The notes below the pieces were generated by a model. That model did no database searches and was not told the origin of the DNA. It saw only the letters and a program-made list of their open reading frames with translations. The position numbers and the translations under genes were made by a program. 64,000 nt of DNA from Amoebidium appalachense (taxonomy: Eukaryota; Ichthyosporea), in assembly GCA_963693365.1 (NCBI GenBank), contig CAVNZM010000011.1, positions 2,666,001 through 2,730,000 on the forward strand, given 5' to 3'. Below, piece after piece: positions 30,341-45,817 of this stretch; position 1 is the first letter of the stretch; every line of letters begins with the position of its first letter.

Positions 30341-31079
30341 ACTCCCCCCACCCCCCCACCCCCCCCCCCCAAAAAAAAGAAATAAAAACACACCCTCCCC
30401 CCCCCTTCCCTCCCCACTTTCTTCATTCTCCGTGCCTCATTCTCACTCTATACCTGCTCCTGCCCCCGTCCCCCCATACCACCACCCGCAGGTCCCCCAC
30501 GCAAGCCAACGACCCCCCCGAATGTGATCTTTCGGTGCTGGAAATTGTCGATTCGATTCCCTAAGATGAGCTGACCGCCCTTCTGGACGGGGTGGAGGGT
30601 TTGGTTGCAACCACACAGGCTGAGCCCAAGCAAGTGTTCAGACCCCCTTCCTCCCCCCCCCTCCCCCCCCCCCCCCCCCCCCCCCCCCCGCCCCGGCCCC
30701 ACCACCTCCATTCCCCCCTCCCCCCCCCCCCCCCCCCCCCCCCCAAACCACCACCATCACGTCCGATCACCCCCTCCGGTACGAAAACCATATCCAGTCT
30801 TCCCCCCCCCCCCCCCCCCCCCCCTCCCCCCGTCCCCATCCCCTGGGCGCTTCTCCCTTCCTCAATTTGTTTCTCATTGGACCCCCACCCAGCGTTCCAC
30901 TCACTCTGCACTCCCTTACTGACCTCAACATTTCTACCTGCAGGCAGGCCCCTACACCGGCCAAGAAACCCCCCAAGGCAGAAATTTCGCAGCCCAAATC
31001 TGCACCCAACCCCGTGGCCCTTGTGGACTCACTGGTAGCCAACATGGAGGCCAGGGACAAGCCGGTGCAGCCTTTGTAA
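29832..31079 (+). CDS. Small Pro/Thr-rich protein, copy A (unrecognised; probably disrupted)
   Basis: A possible first exon 29832-29852 (MKLLAKH) is followed by a 48-base intron with a clean pyrimidine tract. The next exon ends at 30078 and is open in two frames that could join at a C7 run. Exons 30492-30629 and 30944-31079 (stop TAA) follow in matching phase. The text contains [28 protein letters not shown] and [15 protein letters not shown]. Exon 30492-30629 carries an in-frame TAA at about 30562 where copy B has CAG, and its donor is GCAAGT where copy B has GTAAGT. Copy A therefore looks inactive, or uses a GC-AG intron. No domain is recognised; low-complexity acidic and Lys/Pro segments dominate. 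Confidence 0.5.
30195..30337 (+). repeat. (GT)n and GC-interrupted microsatellite in intron
   Basis: GT arrays with CGCGCG and TATGTCTG breaks, followed by C-rich sequence with an A run before the next exon. Unlike most introns here it is GT-rich on the coding strand. Confidence 0.8.
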
Positions 31080-31088
31080 TTGATCCCA

Positions 31089-31144
<56 letters not shown>

Positions 31145-31347
31145 CTCACACCCCCTACCTCCGCCCCCCTCCTCATCCCCCCCACTCCCGGTAGCTCCCA
31201 GCCCGCTTTCACTTTTTCTCCTCTCTGCACCGTGCTCATTCTATCCCTCACATACACATTCAAGCATACACAAGTTGCTTTAAGCATTTTGCTTTTCTGG
31301 TCCCATCCACCACACCTGTCCAATCTACTACCACTTTAACTGTAACC

Positions 31348-35637
<4,290 letters not shown>

Positions 35638-35972
35638 AGAAAAACAGTTGGTTTCTGGTTTTTCTCCTCGTCACCATTTGACTTGAACTTACTAGCCTAC
35701 TTTTCTCTCTTTACAGGCTCCTTGCTGATTGTACTCCATTACTCTGAATATCTTATCTGTTTTATCCTATCCCCCCCCCTCCCCCCCCCCCCCCCCCCCC
35801 CGCGCTCCTCCCTCCCCCCCCCCTCCCCCCCGTCAAACTCGGTTTTACGGGAAAAGGAACAGCTTACGCTTACATGCAACCACATTTAAACACTCACACG
35901 CGTGGTGACGCTTGCACACACATGCACGCACACGCACAGACACGCACATGCCCCCCTCCCCTCCCCCCCCCC

Positions 35973-36003
<31 letters not shown>

Positions 36004-36075
36004 ACTCGCTCGCTTACACACCCACACAAACACACTCACTCACTGATTCACATACATATACACACACACACACAG

Positions 36076-36147
36076 GTTCATCTCAAGTGCAACAATGCCT
36101 TCACTTGGTCTCTTCCCGAATACGTCCCTCGGCCTATCCACACCTTT
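36076..36147 (+). CDS. Isolated candidate exon after a CA run
   Basis: A 72-base open segment (VHLKCNNAFTWSLPEYV...) lies between CACACACACAG and a GTAGGT donor. It could be a later exon of the preceding gene or of another gene cut off by the solo LTR that starts at 36183. No family is recognised. Confidence 0.4.
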
Positions 36148-36182
36148 GTAGGTCTCCCAGTGGTCTCCCTTATCTCCCCCCC

Positions 36183-36937
36183 TGTTGTTTTGTACGGGTC
36201 TAAAGGAAGCAGAGTGCACAGAGGTGTCATGTAAAACAGGACTAACACATTAATGAGAGGGCAATCGGAGTTGTTCACGAGACATTGAAAGATTCAAACA
36301 ACAACTGATTCTTTATTGTGCTCTCGGTTCCTTTTGTACTTGCGACTTATCACCTTATCCCAACTAAAGAGGGAGAACCAATCGGTTCTATCAGAAGATA
36401 GAAAAACACATTCCGACAGAGCATACGCATTCCAACTTCCGATTAAACTAAAGTATAGAAACTCTTAGTTAAATAAATTAAGTAATTATACATCTAGTCA
36501 CTATTAACTCACATATATATTTATGTCGTCTCTATAAAGAAACTTATTTAAATACATATATTTCCTAATAGTCGACACTCTCAAAGTGAAGACACTTTGC
36601 AATAAGCCGAATTCCATATATATCTATTGTCCAATCACAACACACACATATTAATAGACAGGAATGCACAACACGATCTACAGATGTACTCGCTCGCGAC
36701 TATTGGCGAGCCATCCTTTTGAGAACAAAACTAAGCCATTTTGAAATAAAGGAAAGACAACGAGTGTAGCAAGCCAATCACGCTACCTCTCAGATAAACA
36801 GAGGAGAGCAAACAGAAATAAAATACAAATAGTTCTTATCAGGCAAGATAGCCAGGTGTGCACAGATCTAAGATATCTGTGCTCACAGAAACATGGGAGA
36901 GAGAGCTGATACGGGGGGGGGGGGGGGGGGGGGGGGG

Positions 36938-36983
<46 letters not shown>

Positions 36984-37078
36984 AAAGAGAAAGAGCAGAA
37001 AGAAGGAAAGCAGACACGAATACAAACAAGCTAAGACACATACATACTTCAAGGCTCTTGCTGTCATACATGGTGACG
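36183..37078 (-). repeat. Diverged solo LTR related to the copia LTR
   Basis: Starts TGTTGTTTTGTACGGGTC, which aligns with the module at 20400 and 20456, and ends near ATGGTGACG. It contains CACAGATCTAAGATAT at about 36861, as in all the copia LTRs. A G run and (GA)n array at 36914-36974 are inserted inside. No target duplication is evident. Orientation is taken from the copia element. Confidence 0.65.
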
Positions 37079-37084
37079 TATTCC

Positions 37085-37129
<45 letters not shown>

Positions 37130-37529
37130 CCTGCCCCCCTCCCCTTCAACCTGCCCTCTTCCCCTGTGGAACCCAAAGAAGGCTGAAAAATGGGGGGAGC
37201 TAGTTACCCCCACGCCGGTCGTTCCAATAGGTGCATATCTTGAAATTAAACAGACACATGAGAAAATTGCCCCCCCCCCCCCCCCCCCCCCCCCCCTCCT
37301 CTCCCCGCCCCCACCCCTAATTCCACTCAAAAAAGAAATGTTATGGGAAACGTAAAGCAAACCTATCTCACTAAACTCTACCTTTTTTCCTGCTTACATC
37401 CCTTTCCCCTGCCACTCCCAGCACTCCCCTTCCTTCCCTCCCCACTTTATTCAGTTTCCTTGGTTCAACCTCGAACCTTATCCTCACCCTTTACCCGTTC
37501 CCGGACCTCCTCCATACCACCACCTGCAG

Positions 37530-38101
37530 GCTCCCAGCGCCTGTTATAGACCCCCCCAGGTGTGATATTTCGGTGATGGAAATTGTCAATGCAATTCACC
37601 AGGATGAGCTGGCCGCACTTCTGGACGAGGTGGAGGGATTGGTTGCAACCACACAGCCCAAGTAAGTGTTCAGACCCCCCCTTCCCCCCCCCCCCCCCCC
37701 CCTGCCCCGGCCCCACCACCTCCATTCCCCCCTTCCCCCCCCCCCCCCCCCCCCCCCCCAACCCCACCCACCACCATCACGTCCGATCACCCCCTCCGGT
37801 ACGAAAACCATATCCAGTCTTCCCCCCCCCCCCCCCCCCTCCCCCCTCCCCCCGTCCCCATCCCCTGGGCGCTTCTCCCTTCCTCAATTTGTTTCTCATT
37901 GGACCCCCACCCAGCGTTCCACTCACTCTGCACTCCCTTACTGACCTCAACATTTTTACCTGCAGGCAGGCCCCTACACCGGCCAAGAAACCCTCCAAGG
38001 CTGAAATTTCGCAGCCCAAATCTGCACCCAACCCCGTGGCCCTTGTGGACTCACTGGTAGCCAACATGGAGGCCAGGGACAAGCCGGTGCAGCCTTTGTA
38101 A
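37530..38101 (+). CDS. Small Pro/Thr-rich protein, copy B (5'-truncated duplicate)
   Basis: Exons 37530-37661 and 37966-38101 match exons 2 and 3 of the gene at 29832-31079. The frame is open (VMEIVNAIHQDELAALLDEV ... [11 protein letters not shown] ... [15 protein letters not shown]) with a GTAAGT donor and no internal stop. No equivalent of the copy-A first exon is present upstream; the homology begins near 37390, and a solo LTR lies just before. The coding part that remains looks better preserved than copy A. Confidence 0.5.
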
Positions 38102-38110
38102 TTGATCCCA

Positions 38111-38164
<54 letters not shown>

Positions 38165-38369
38165 ACCTCACACCCCCTACCTCCGCCCCCCTCCTCATCC
38201 CCCCCACTCCCGGTAGCTCCCAGCCCGCTTTCACTTTTTCTCCTCTCTGCACCGTGCTCATTCTATCCCTCACATACACATTCAAGCATACACAAGTTGC
38301 TTTAAGCATTTTGCTTTTCTGGTCCCATCCACCACACCTGTCCAATCTACTACCACTTTAACTGTAACC

Positions 38370-38829
38370 ATGTTACGGGACTTTAAGATCAAAGGTACAC
38401 CACAGTGCCATCTCTGTGATCACCCCTTCCTCCCCTCCCCACCACCCCCCTTCCCCCCCTCCACCCCCTCCCCCTCCCCCCCTCCCCCCCCCCCCCCCCC
38501 CATTCCATCATTCTCCCTTTAGACCTTTATCTCCCCCCCCCCCCCCCCCCCCCCCCTTTCCCCCTCCCTATGCACGTGCTCACCCTTTGTCTGTCTGCAG
38601 CCCTAACATCGGATTTCTCTTTGGGCCCACCGTGACTGCAACCACCGCCACCCCATGTGGCCGCCACATTGTGTAAGCAAACCCCCCCCCCCCCCCCTCC
38701 CTCCCCCCCCTCCCCCTCCCCCCCCGCCCTCCCCCCGCCCGCAGCTAATCCCCCCTCCCCCTCCCCCCTCCCTTTCCCCCCCTTCCTCACCTTCCCGGCT
38801 GTCCGACACTTCTTTATTGTTTGTTCTTC

Positions 38830-38873
<44 letters not shown>

Positions 38874-39105
38874 AAAAAAAAAAAAAACGTCCGACCGTCA
38901 CTGCAGTATCCTCTTATGTACTTCTATTCGTTTCGGGACTCTTTTATCAAAAGCTGAATATTCACTGAAGTTTCTTAGCATCCTTTCTATCCACCCCCCC
39001 CCCCCCCCCCCCTTCCTGCCCCCCCATTCTTTTTTTAAAAAAAGGAAGTTAAAAATTAAACCAAAACCTCCCTGCAACCGGATCAACCCCCCCCCCCCCC
39101 CCCCC

Positions 39106-39136
<31 letters not shown>

Positions 39137-39612
39137 TTAAAAAACAATCATTCCCTTATATTCCCAATGCTCCCACCTACATAAATCAATATACCGGTAC
39201 TCTCCTAACTTCAATGATATTCAATTAAGGCTTATTTGACGCGTGCAAGTTTTGGTTACGCACATGCATACATTCTTGAAAAACAACCCCCCCCCCCTTC
39301 CCCACAGGAAGGCGCATCGTCTGAGTAAGCAAGTCACTAAAGGGTCAACCTCTGGCTGAACGAAAATGTAAGGCATTCCATCCCACACTCCCTATGTGAT
39401 TCCTTCCTAGTTGGCCATTTGTTCCCCCTCTCCCCGCTCCCTCCTCCCCCCCTCCCCCCCTCCCCCCCCGTCCCTAGCAGCCAGCGATGTCCGCCCCATC
39501 ACCTCAACCCCAAAAATGACGAAAGACTGAGAGTTGAAAATTGTTGGAGAAAGTTGAAGATTTGCAGAAAGTTTGTCGAATACCTCCCCCCCCCCCTCCC
39601 CCCCTCCCTCCC

Positions 39613-39645
<33 letters not shown>

Positions 39646-39830
39646 ACCCATGGCCACCCACCTACCCACCCACTCCCCTCCGATTTCAATTTCAAAAAGG
39701 TGAAAAAAGAAAAAAGTGTGCATGCTGGCGCTGCAGCCCCTTACCCTGTCTCCTCTCTTGTTTGCAGGCACTGGGTAGACATTGGCCAGCCAACTGCCAC
39801 CAATCAAATGACCAGAAGGTGACACACAAG
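38370..39830 (+). pseudogene. Unrecognised multi-exon gene, copy B, truncated
   Basis: The ATG at 38370 opens MLRDFKIKGTPQ followed by CHLCDHPF. A middle exon 38601-38672 (PNIGFLFGPTV...GRHI) and an exon 39778-39830 (HWVDIGQPTATNQMTRR) join in phase. The next exons expected from copy A are absent. The intron repeat array that should lead to them is interrupted at 40919 by a TIR element and at 47297 by a DIRS-like element, so the gene is probably dead. Introns hold long poly-C and A runs. Confidence 0.42.
38832..39125 (+). repeat. Poly-C/poly-A composite tracts in intron
   Basis: Two C runs, each followed directly by an A run (38832-38887 and 39087-39124), with a third C run at 38993-39012. 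They lie in the intron between 38672 and 39778. No coding sequence is seen. Confidence 0.7.
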
Positions 39831-39842
39831 GCGGATGATTGA

Positions 39843-40919
39843 GGGAGAAAAGTGAGATGGGTGTGTTCTTTTCCGGGTTTTCATTTCCTTAATATCTTCT
39901 CGTCTCTATTTAACCGTTAACCCTCCGAAGTATACCGAAATTGTGCTTTACTCCCATATGTTGTGGTGACTGTCCGGGAGTTGGGGGTGGAGGAGGGCTG
40001 TTTCTGCACGCACGCTTTTCTGATTTCTTTATTTCTCAGCCTAGTGGAATTTTTATCTTGTTTACTTTTATTTTTTATTTGTTTATCTATATTATTATTA
40101 ATATTTTGAATTCTCATCATGATTCTAATATCAGAGAAAAGTGAGATGGGTGTGTTCTTTTCCGGGTTTTCATTTACTTAATACCTTCTCTCTATCTTTT
40201 TTTTTTTTTCGCACATCGTATAGCTGATACTCTTTCCGTTGTTGCTTATTTTTTAACCCTTCTGCCGCATCCCATTCATCCACCGGAATCACGTGATATC
40301 TGGGGCTAAACCGCACTTTCGGTATACACACGGAACTGGCGCGGTATACTGGTATTTAACCGGTATAACCCTCTGAAGTATACCGAAATTGTGCTTTACT
40401 CCCATATGTTGTGGTGACTGTCCGGGAGTTGGGGGTGGAGGAGGACTGTTTTTGCACGCACGCTTTTCTGATTTCTTTATTTTTCAGCCTAGTGGAATTT
40501 TTATCTTGTTTACTTTTACTATTTTTTTGTTTATTTATATTATTATTAATATTTTGAATTCTCATCATGATTCTAATATCAGAGAAAAGTGAGATGGGTG
40601 TGTTCTTTTCCGGGTTTTCATTTCCTTAATATCTTCTCTCTCTCTCTCTTTTTTTTTTCGTACATCGTATAGCTGATACTCTTTCCGTTGTTGCTTATTT
40701 TTCAACCCTTCTGCCGCATCCCATTCATCCACCGGAATCACGTGATATCTGGGGCTAAACCGCACTTTCGGTATACACACGGAACTGGCGCGGTATACTG
40801 GTATTTAACCGGTATAACCCTCCGAAGTATACCGAAATTGTGCCGAAAGTTTACTCCCATATGTTGTGGTGACCGTCCGGGAGTTGGGGGTGGAGGAGGG
40901 CAGTTTTTGCACGCACGCT
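39843..40919 (+). repeat. Tandem ~445-base repeat, array 2 (left part)
   Basis: One short first unit and about two full units, highly similar to 31592-34588. The array breaks off mid-unit at GCACGCACGCT (40919) and resumes mid-unit at GCTTTTCTG (46193). Confidence 0.92.
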
Positions 40920-41867
40920 CATCAGCAAACATCTCCCGGCATCTTTTTCCCGTCTCAAACCAGTCTGGGACATCCTAAACCCGTAACCCATCCTGAACCA
41001 TACCCTTTGTAACCGTTATTAGTTAGAGATGACTCCAAGCTATCCCTAACCCGTCCGGCTTTAGCAGGCGATATTAAAGACATCTCTGTAAGTACGTCCT
41101 TAGCATATCTGTAACCCGGCGAAACCCTATCCCGTGTTCCATCTGTTTCCTCCCCCAAGCATATCTTAGAGCCGTCTTTGTTATGTCTGAATCTATAAAA
41201 AGACAATATTTATGAACTTTTACTAAAAAGATATCCCCAGCATATCTGTAAGCTATCGATCAGCCGTCTACAAGAGCGCTTTGCGATCACCAATATCCAT
41301 CTTTAATACTACTTTATGTAGTTCAGACGAACATATATGGCATACTTAACACCTCTTGAAGAATTTGCAGAGATATATTACAGATATGTTGTGGTTAACC
41401 TAAATGTATCCTTACGATGTAGTTATGTAATATGTTATTTCAGTCTAACACGAGTTGTCGACTTTAGGACGTACTAAAAGCAACTCACCGATAAGCTAGG
41501 GATATTTTTATTGGTACATAGTGACACAAACAAGATATGCGTGAGACGTATTTACGTCATAATATAGATTCATCATCAATTGAGGAAAAGACACAATTAA
41601 TATACACTTTAGACGGCTTTAGGACGGCCTAACGTTATATATGGTCGCTCCCATAGATAGAATAATTATATATTCATAGTTCTGGTAAGAGCACCGGAAG
41701 ATTTCTTGATGCAATTTTAAAGCCATCTTTCAGGATGTTCTAAAAGTCACACTAAAAAGACCGTCGTCATCCTTAAAGTCATCTGTTGGATGGCTGGAGG
41801 TTGTCGTGATGATATCTTAATTAAACCCCCACCTCCCCCCCCCCCCCCCCCCCCCCCCGCGGGGACC

Positions 41868-42340
41868 ACCACCCACCCCACATGAACCTTTGACGATCGA
41901 TGACGACGATGAGGTGCCAGACCCACAGGGTCTTTTCCTGGGCACCACCACCCACCCCACATGAACCTTTGACGATCGATGACGACGACGAGGTGCCAGA
42001 CCCACAGGGTCTTGCCTCCATACTTTATTTACCTTAACAGGACAAAGAGCCGGTACCCACCTATGGGTGCTAAACATGCACATGATCATTCATGTGCTAT
42101 AAGAGCAACACAGAAACGAAACACGGAAACAACAGCAGCCATAGGACAAAGAGCCCCAGACCCACAGGGTCTTGCCTCCATACTTTATTAACCTTAACAG
42201 GACAAAGAGCCGTTACCCACCTATGGGTGTAAACGTGCACATGATCATTCATGTGCTATAAGAGCAACACAGAAACGAAACACGGAAACAACAGCAGCCA
42301 TAGGACAAAGAGCCCCAGACCCACAGGGTCTTGCCTCCAT
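41868..42340. repeat. Direct repeats inside the TIR element
   Basis: A ~78-base unit (CATGAACCTTTGACGATCGA core, ending CAGACCCACAGGGTCTT) occurs at about 41868 and 41946. A ~160-base unit (ACCTTAACAGGACAAAGAG core) occurs at about 42001 and 42161. CAGACCCACAGGGTCTTGCC recurs in both families. Confidence 0.82.
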
Positions 42341-42400
42341 ACTTTATTTACCTCTATGAAAACTACTCCGGAAAACTACTCCGGGACGTGTGTTGCCTCT

Positions 42401-42529
42401 AGGGGGACATCCCCTTGGACGAAAGTGAACCTGCAATGGTTGTAAACCACGGCAAGCCCCCAGTCATCAATTTATTGATCCGTGAGGTCCTTGTGCCCAA
42501 AAAACGGGGGAAGTCTTCGCCCCGTGAAA
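42401..42529 (+). CDS. Possible plus-strand exon beside the assembly gap
   Basis: TTGCCTCTAG at 42391-42400 reads as an acceptor and GTATGT at 42530 as a donor. Between them the frame starts GDIPLDESEPAMVVNHGKPP and continues to VPKKRGKSSPREKT, which looks protein-like. The minus strand is open over the same bases, so the strand is not settled. The gap at 42598 prevents following it. Confidence 0.32.
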
Positions 42530-42597
42530 AAACAGCACGTATGTGGGGATCAATGGGGGTTGAGTGTAGGGTGTAGGTGGGTGGGTGAAAAAGAAAA

Positions 42598-43097
42598 NNN
42601 NNNNNNNNNNNNNNNNNNNNNNNNNNNNNNNNNNNNNNNNNNNNNNNNNNNNNNNNNNNNNNNNNNNNNNNNNNNNNNNNNNNNNNNNNNNNNNNNNNNN
42701 NNNNNNNNNNNNNNNNNNNNNNNNNNNNNNNNNNNNNNNNNNNNNNNNNNNNNNNNNNNNNNNNNNNNNNNNNNNNNNNNNNNNNNNNNNNNNNNNNNNN
42801 NNNNNNNNNNNNNNNNNNNNNNNNNNNNNNNNNNNNNNNNNNNNNNNNNNNNNNNNNNNNNNNNNNNNNNNNNNNNNNNNNNNNNNNNNNNNNNNNNNNN
42901 NNNNNNNNNNNNNNNNNNNNNNNNNNNNNNNNNNNNNNNNNNNNNNNNNNNNNNNNNNNNNNNNNNNNNNNNNNNNNNNNNNNNNNNNNNNNNNNNNNNN
43001 NNNNNNNNNNNNNNNNNNNNNNNNNNNNNNNNNNNNNNNNNNNNNNNNNNNNNNNNNNNNNNNNNNNNNNNNNNNNNNNNNNNNNNNNNNNNNNNNN
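42598..43097. other. Assembly gap (500 N)
   Basis: Exactly 500 unknown bases, a conventional scaffold gap. Reading frames cannot be trusted across it. Confidence 0.99.
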
Positions 43098-43709
43098 ATC
43101 CATGGTGTCGGTGTAGGTGTCGATGACGTGTTGGTGTAGCATCAAATCTAACTTCCCGGCCCGTTCGAGTATGTTGACCACCCCCTGCATGAAATCGAAG
43201 CACTTGCGGGTGAAAGTGAACGTGTCGTCACGGTCTTTAAAGATCGACTCGGCCTCGCCATAACCATCATCCATACCGGTGTCATACACAGGCACAGCGA
43301 TGCCGACCGACCACACCCCGTCCTTGCAGTCCCACTTAAACACGTCCGTATGAAAAACCTCGTTTAGAACCCCCGGTAGGGCCTCCTTCTGCGAGAATGA
43401 CCATGACACAACGCCAATCTGTATGGCACTAATCAGACGCTCACGTTCCAGAATCTCGTCCTTCTCTGCAACGTTTGCCTCGATAAGTGTCTCCTCAGCC
43501 TCTGCCCAGTTATGATAGCACTCCACCAGGTTGGGACAACGTGGGCGCTGGGCCCAATCACCCTTTGTGATGTACTGAATGTACTCGTATGCTGCGTTGA
43601 AAACAGCCACGTACGCAACACAAAAGAGGTTCAAAAATTGGTCAAACTTGGTTGGGCTTTTTGCCTTTCTCATGAAACGAGAAGTGGGTTGTCTACGACG
43701 AGGAGGCAT
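43098..43709 (-). CDS. Unrecognised gene 1 of the TIR element (3' end in gap)
   Basis: An ATG at 43709 opens 204 codons without a stop up to the gap. The protein begins MPPRRRQPTSRFMRKAK (basic). A hydrophobic stretch (FLNLFCVAYVAVFNAAYEYI), an acidic helical part (EAEETLIEANVAEKDEILE) and a folded-looking domain with VWSVGIAVPVYDTGMDDGY follow. There are no introns, unlike host genes nearby. It lies head to tail with the next gene on the same strand, about 550 bases downstream of that gene's stop. I recognise no family. A role in the element is inferred from position only. Confidence 0.6.
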
Positions 43710-43731
43710 GATTGCTTTCTGACCCTAAGTC

Positions 43732-43736
<5 letters not shown>

Positions 43737-43787
<51 letters not shown>

Positions 43788-43890
43788 TTTGTCTAAGTAA
43801 CAAAAAAACTTTAAAAGACTTTTTTCTACGAAAAGAGATGATTGAAAAGGATTTTCAAGTTTTTTCACAAAACTAACGAAAGGAAACGAG

Positions 43891-43931
<41 letters not shown>

Positions 43932-44013
43932 TTTGTCTACTACGGTAACAAAAACTTTAAAAGACTTTTTTCTACGAAAAGAGATGATTGAAAAGGATTT
44001 TCAAGTTTTTTTT
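43737..44013. repeat. Duplicated (TG)n-plus-85-base module
   Basis: A (TG)n run followed by TGAAAGATTTGTCTA and an 85-base A/T-rich segment occurs twice (43737-43867 and 43892-44013). It separates the two genes of the TIR element. Confidence 0.82.
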
Positions 44014-44254
44014 TGAGAAAGACAGGGAAAGAGAAGAAAAAACGACATGCTGGGCATTCCTGGAGATAAATTCGCAAAATTTCATCGGCTCATACTTGCG
44101 CAAGTCTTTGACACTCCCTCTCATTGCGCCACAAGTCAAGTCGGTCACGTAGCTCACAGTGTTCGTTTTTCCCCAAAAACACAAGTTTTTTGACCGTTTA
44201 TTTCGTGGCAATCACCCGTAGACAAATATGTTCTCAATATACAGTCGTGTGTCA

Positions 44255-45169
44255 TTACATTCTGAGCATTTTGGCATCGTCATTACCGGGCATGGGCGTG
44301 CCTGCACGCTTAGCCTGCCCCAAGTCTACATCACCCCCCTCCCCCTCGCCCCCCTCACCACCAGCCAGCTCCATCAGGCCATCTAAGTCAAACACCTGAA
44401 CCTTGCGGGCAACGAGCTTGGAACGCACAGTGTTGTTCTTCTTGTTGTAGATGACGCTGGTGGCAGCTGCAGACACCCAGGCAGTCACCTCACGGCACTT
44501 GGCACGTTGGGAGTTCATAAACTCCACAAACTCGTCGATGGAGGCAGCGTTGTTGCCCAGCTTGAAGAGGCAGGGGTTGCGGCCAAGGGGGTTGGGGAGC
44601 TCCAACGTCACGTTGAAGTAGGTGCCGCCCAGTGCCTCCACCATGTCCTCCTTGCCGACGGGGTCGGCACCCAGCACATCGTACAGGCTGGGGGTATGCC
44701 TGGACCACAGGTTGCTGCTGGTCTTGACAGGCACGGTGTCCACGTCCACCCCCTTGAGCATCTCGTGGTCCTTGTGCATCCACAACACGTCCCTGGCCAT
44801 GCTGCACACGTAGGGCCACAGGTCAACGGCGTAGGCCACCTCAAAGGGCTCAGGGCGGCGTTGCGACTTGACCCTAATGGTGGGCTTGGCATCCCAGGCA
44901 ACCGTGCTGGGGACCAACTCGATGAGCATCTGCCCGTTGATGTTGATGTTGGGCAGGTTGTACAGCTGCACGGCCAACACGTCGTTCATCACCCAGGGTG
45001 CGCCCATGGTGGCCTTGCCCACACCGTTGAGGAACACCTCCTTGTACTGCACCATCTTGGGCCCCTCACTGTTGTTGGTGTTTTCTTTGCCATTGCTTGC
45101 CGCGGCGATGCTGGTCCTTTTGACGGTGGACAGACCAGTCGTTTGACGCAGCAGGGTTGGCTTGATCAT
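44255..45169 (-). CDS. Unrecognised gene 2 of the TIR element
   Basis: A single uninterrupted frame of 304 codons from the ATG at 45169 (an upstream in-frame ATG lies at 45220). It has a basic N-terminus with a Ser/Asn-rich linker, a soluble alpha/beta-looking core (MVQYKEVFLNGVGKATMG, WPYVCSMARDVLWMHKDHEM, FVEFMNSQRAKCREVTAWVS) and an acidic Gly/Glu tail near the C-terminus (GGEGGEGEGGD). Codon use is G/C-ending and clean. I find no catalytic signature or known fold. The promoter side carries five copies of ATTGGCCGCC. It is most likely carried by the 5.27-kb TIR element, but capture of a host gene cannot be excluded. Confidence 0.68.
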   Translation of the reverse strand: MIKPTLLRQTTGLSTVKRTSIAAASNGKENTNNSEGPKMVQYKEVFLNGVGKATMGAPWVMNDVLAVQLYNLPNININGQMLIELVPSTVAWDAKPTIRVKSQRRPEPFEVAYAVDLWPYVCSMARDVLWMHKDHEMLKGVDVDTVPVKTSSNLWSRHTPSLYDVLGADPVGKEDMVEALGGTYFNVTLELPNPLGRNPCLFKLGNNAASIDEFVEFMNSQRAKCREVTAWVSAAATSVIYNKKNNTVRSKLVARKVQVFDLDGLMELAGGEGGEGEGGDVDLGQAKRAGTPMPGNDDAKMLRM

Positions 45170-45348
45170 TTTGCTGTTGTTTGGGGGGTGTGGTGAACGT
45201 GACTGTGGTGTGCACCTCAACTGTGTACGTATGGCTCATGTTTGCTTGGTGTGATGTTGCCTGTGTGCGGATGCTTATGTACACAGCGGCGACATGCTGG
45301 GTGCGCTTGTGGCCAATGAGGACCGAAATCCTTAATCTCTGTGTCCTT

Positions 45349-45510
45349 ATTGGCCGCCTAAACCAAAATGTGCCAACCTGAACTCCGATTGGCCGCCTTG
45401 TGCGGCAACTGGCTTTTTGGAACTGAATTATCATTGGCCGCCTTGTGCATCCGCATTACTATTGGCCGCCTTGTACAAGGAATTCGGAATTCGAATTCTC
45501 ATTGGCCGCC
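45349..45510 (-). promoter_or_regulatory. Five reiterated GGCGGCCAAT boxes
   Basis: ATTGGCCGCC (minus-strand GGCGGCCAAT) occurs at 45349-45358, 45388-45397, 45433-45442, 45461-45470 and 45501-45510. Four are followed by TTGTGC or TTGTAC. They lie 180-340 bases upstream of the ATG at 45169. The CCAAT core suggests NF-Y-type binding, which is an inference from the motif. Confidence 0.72.
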
Positions 45511-45675
45511 TTGTGCACACCGTCGCATTCCTTTGATCTCAGAACCGTGTACGTGTCGCATGTGCGCGTGCGTGCACGCGCACACATGACACGTTTTCCC
45601 TTTAATATTTTAATTAAATCCACGTGCTCTGCACGTGTTTTACACACACACACACACAGTGTGTGCACGTGCTCC

Positions 45676-45763
45676 TGTACATATATCCACCCATATCACA
45701 TATCCCACATCGCGATATGTGTACACAGATATCACATATCTCATATCCACATATCCCATATTT
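45676..45763. repeat. ATATCACATATCC-type short tandem repeat
   Basis: Irregular copies of ATATC(C/A)CACATATC with an embedded TCGCGATATGTG. It lies near the right end of the TIR element. Confidence 0.7.
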
Positions 45764-45780
45764 TGGGGGCTGCGGATAAT

Positions 45781-45817
45781 GGTCGACGTGACGTCATCTT
45801 TGATGACGTCGTCGACC
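45781..45817. other. Near-perfect 37-base palindrome with CRE-like core
   Basis: GGTCGACGTGACGTCATC is followed by TTT and then its near inverted copy GATGACGTCGTCGACC. It can form a hairpin with a 16-base stem and one bulge, and includes TGACGTCA. Confidence 0.85.

Noticed and set aside
42399-43709. A continuous 436-codon minus-strand frame through the N gap
   Set aside because: The gap is a fixed 500 bases, so continuity through it is meaningless; only the 204 codons to the right of it are used.
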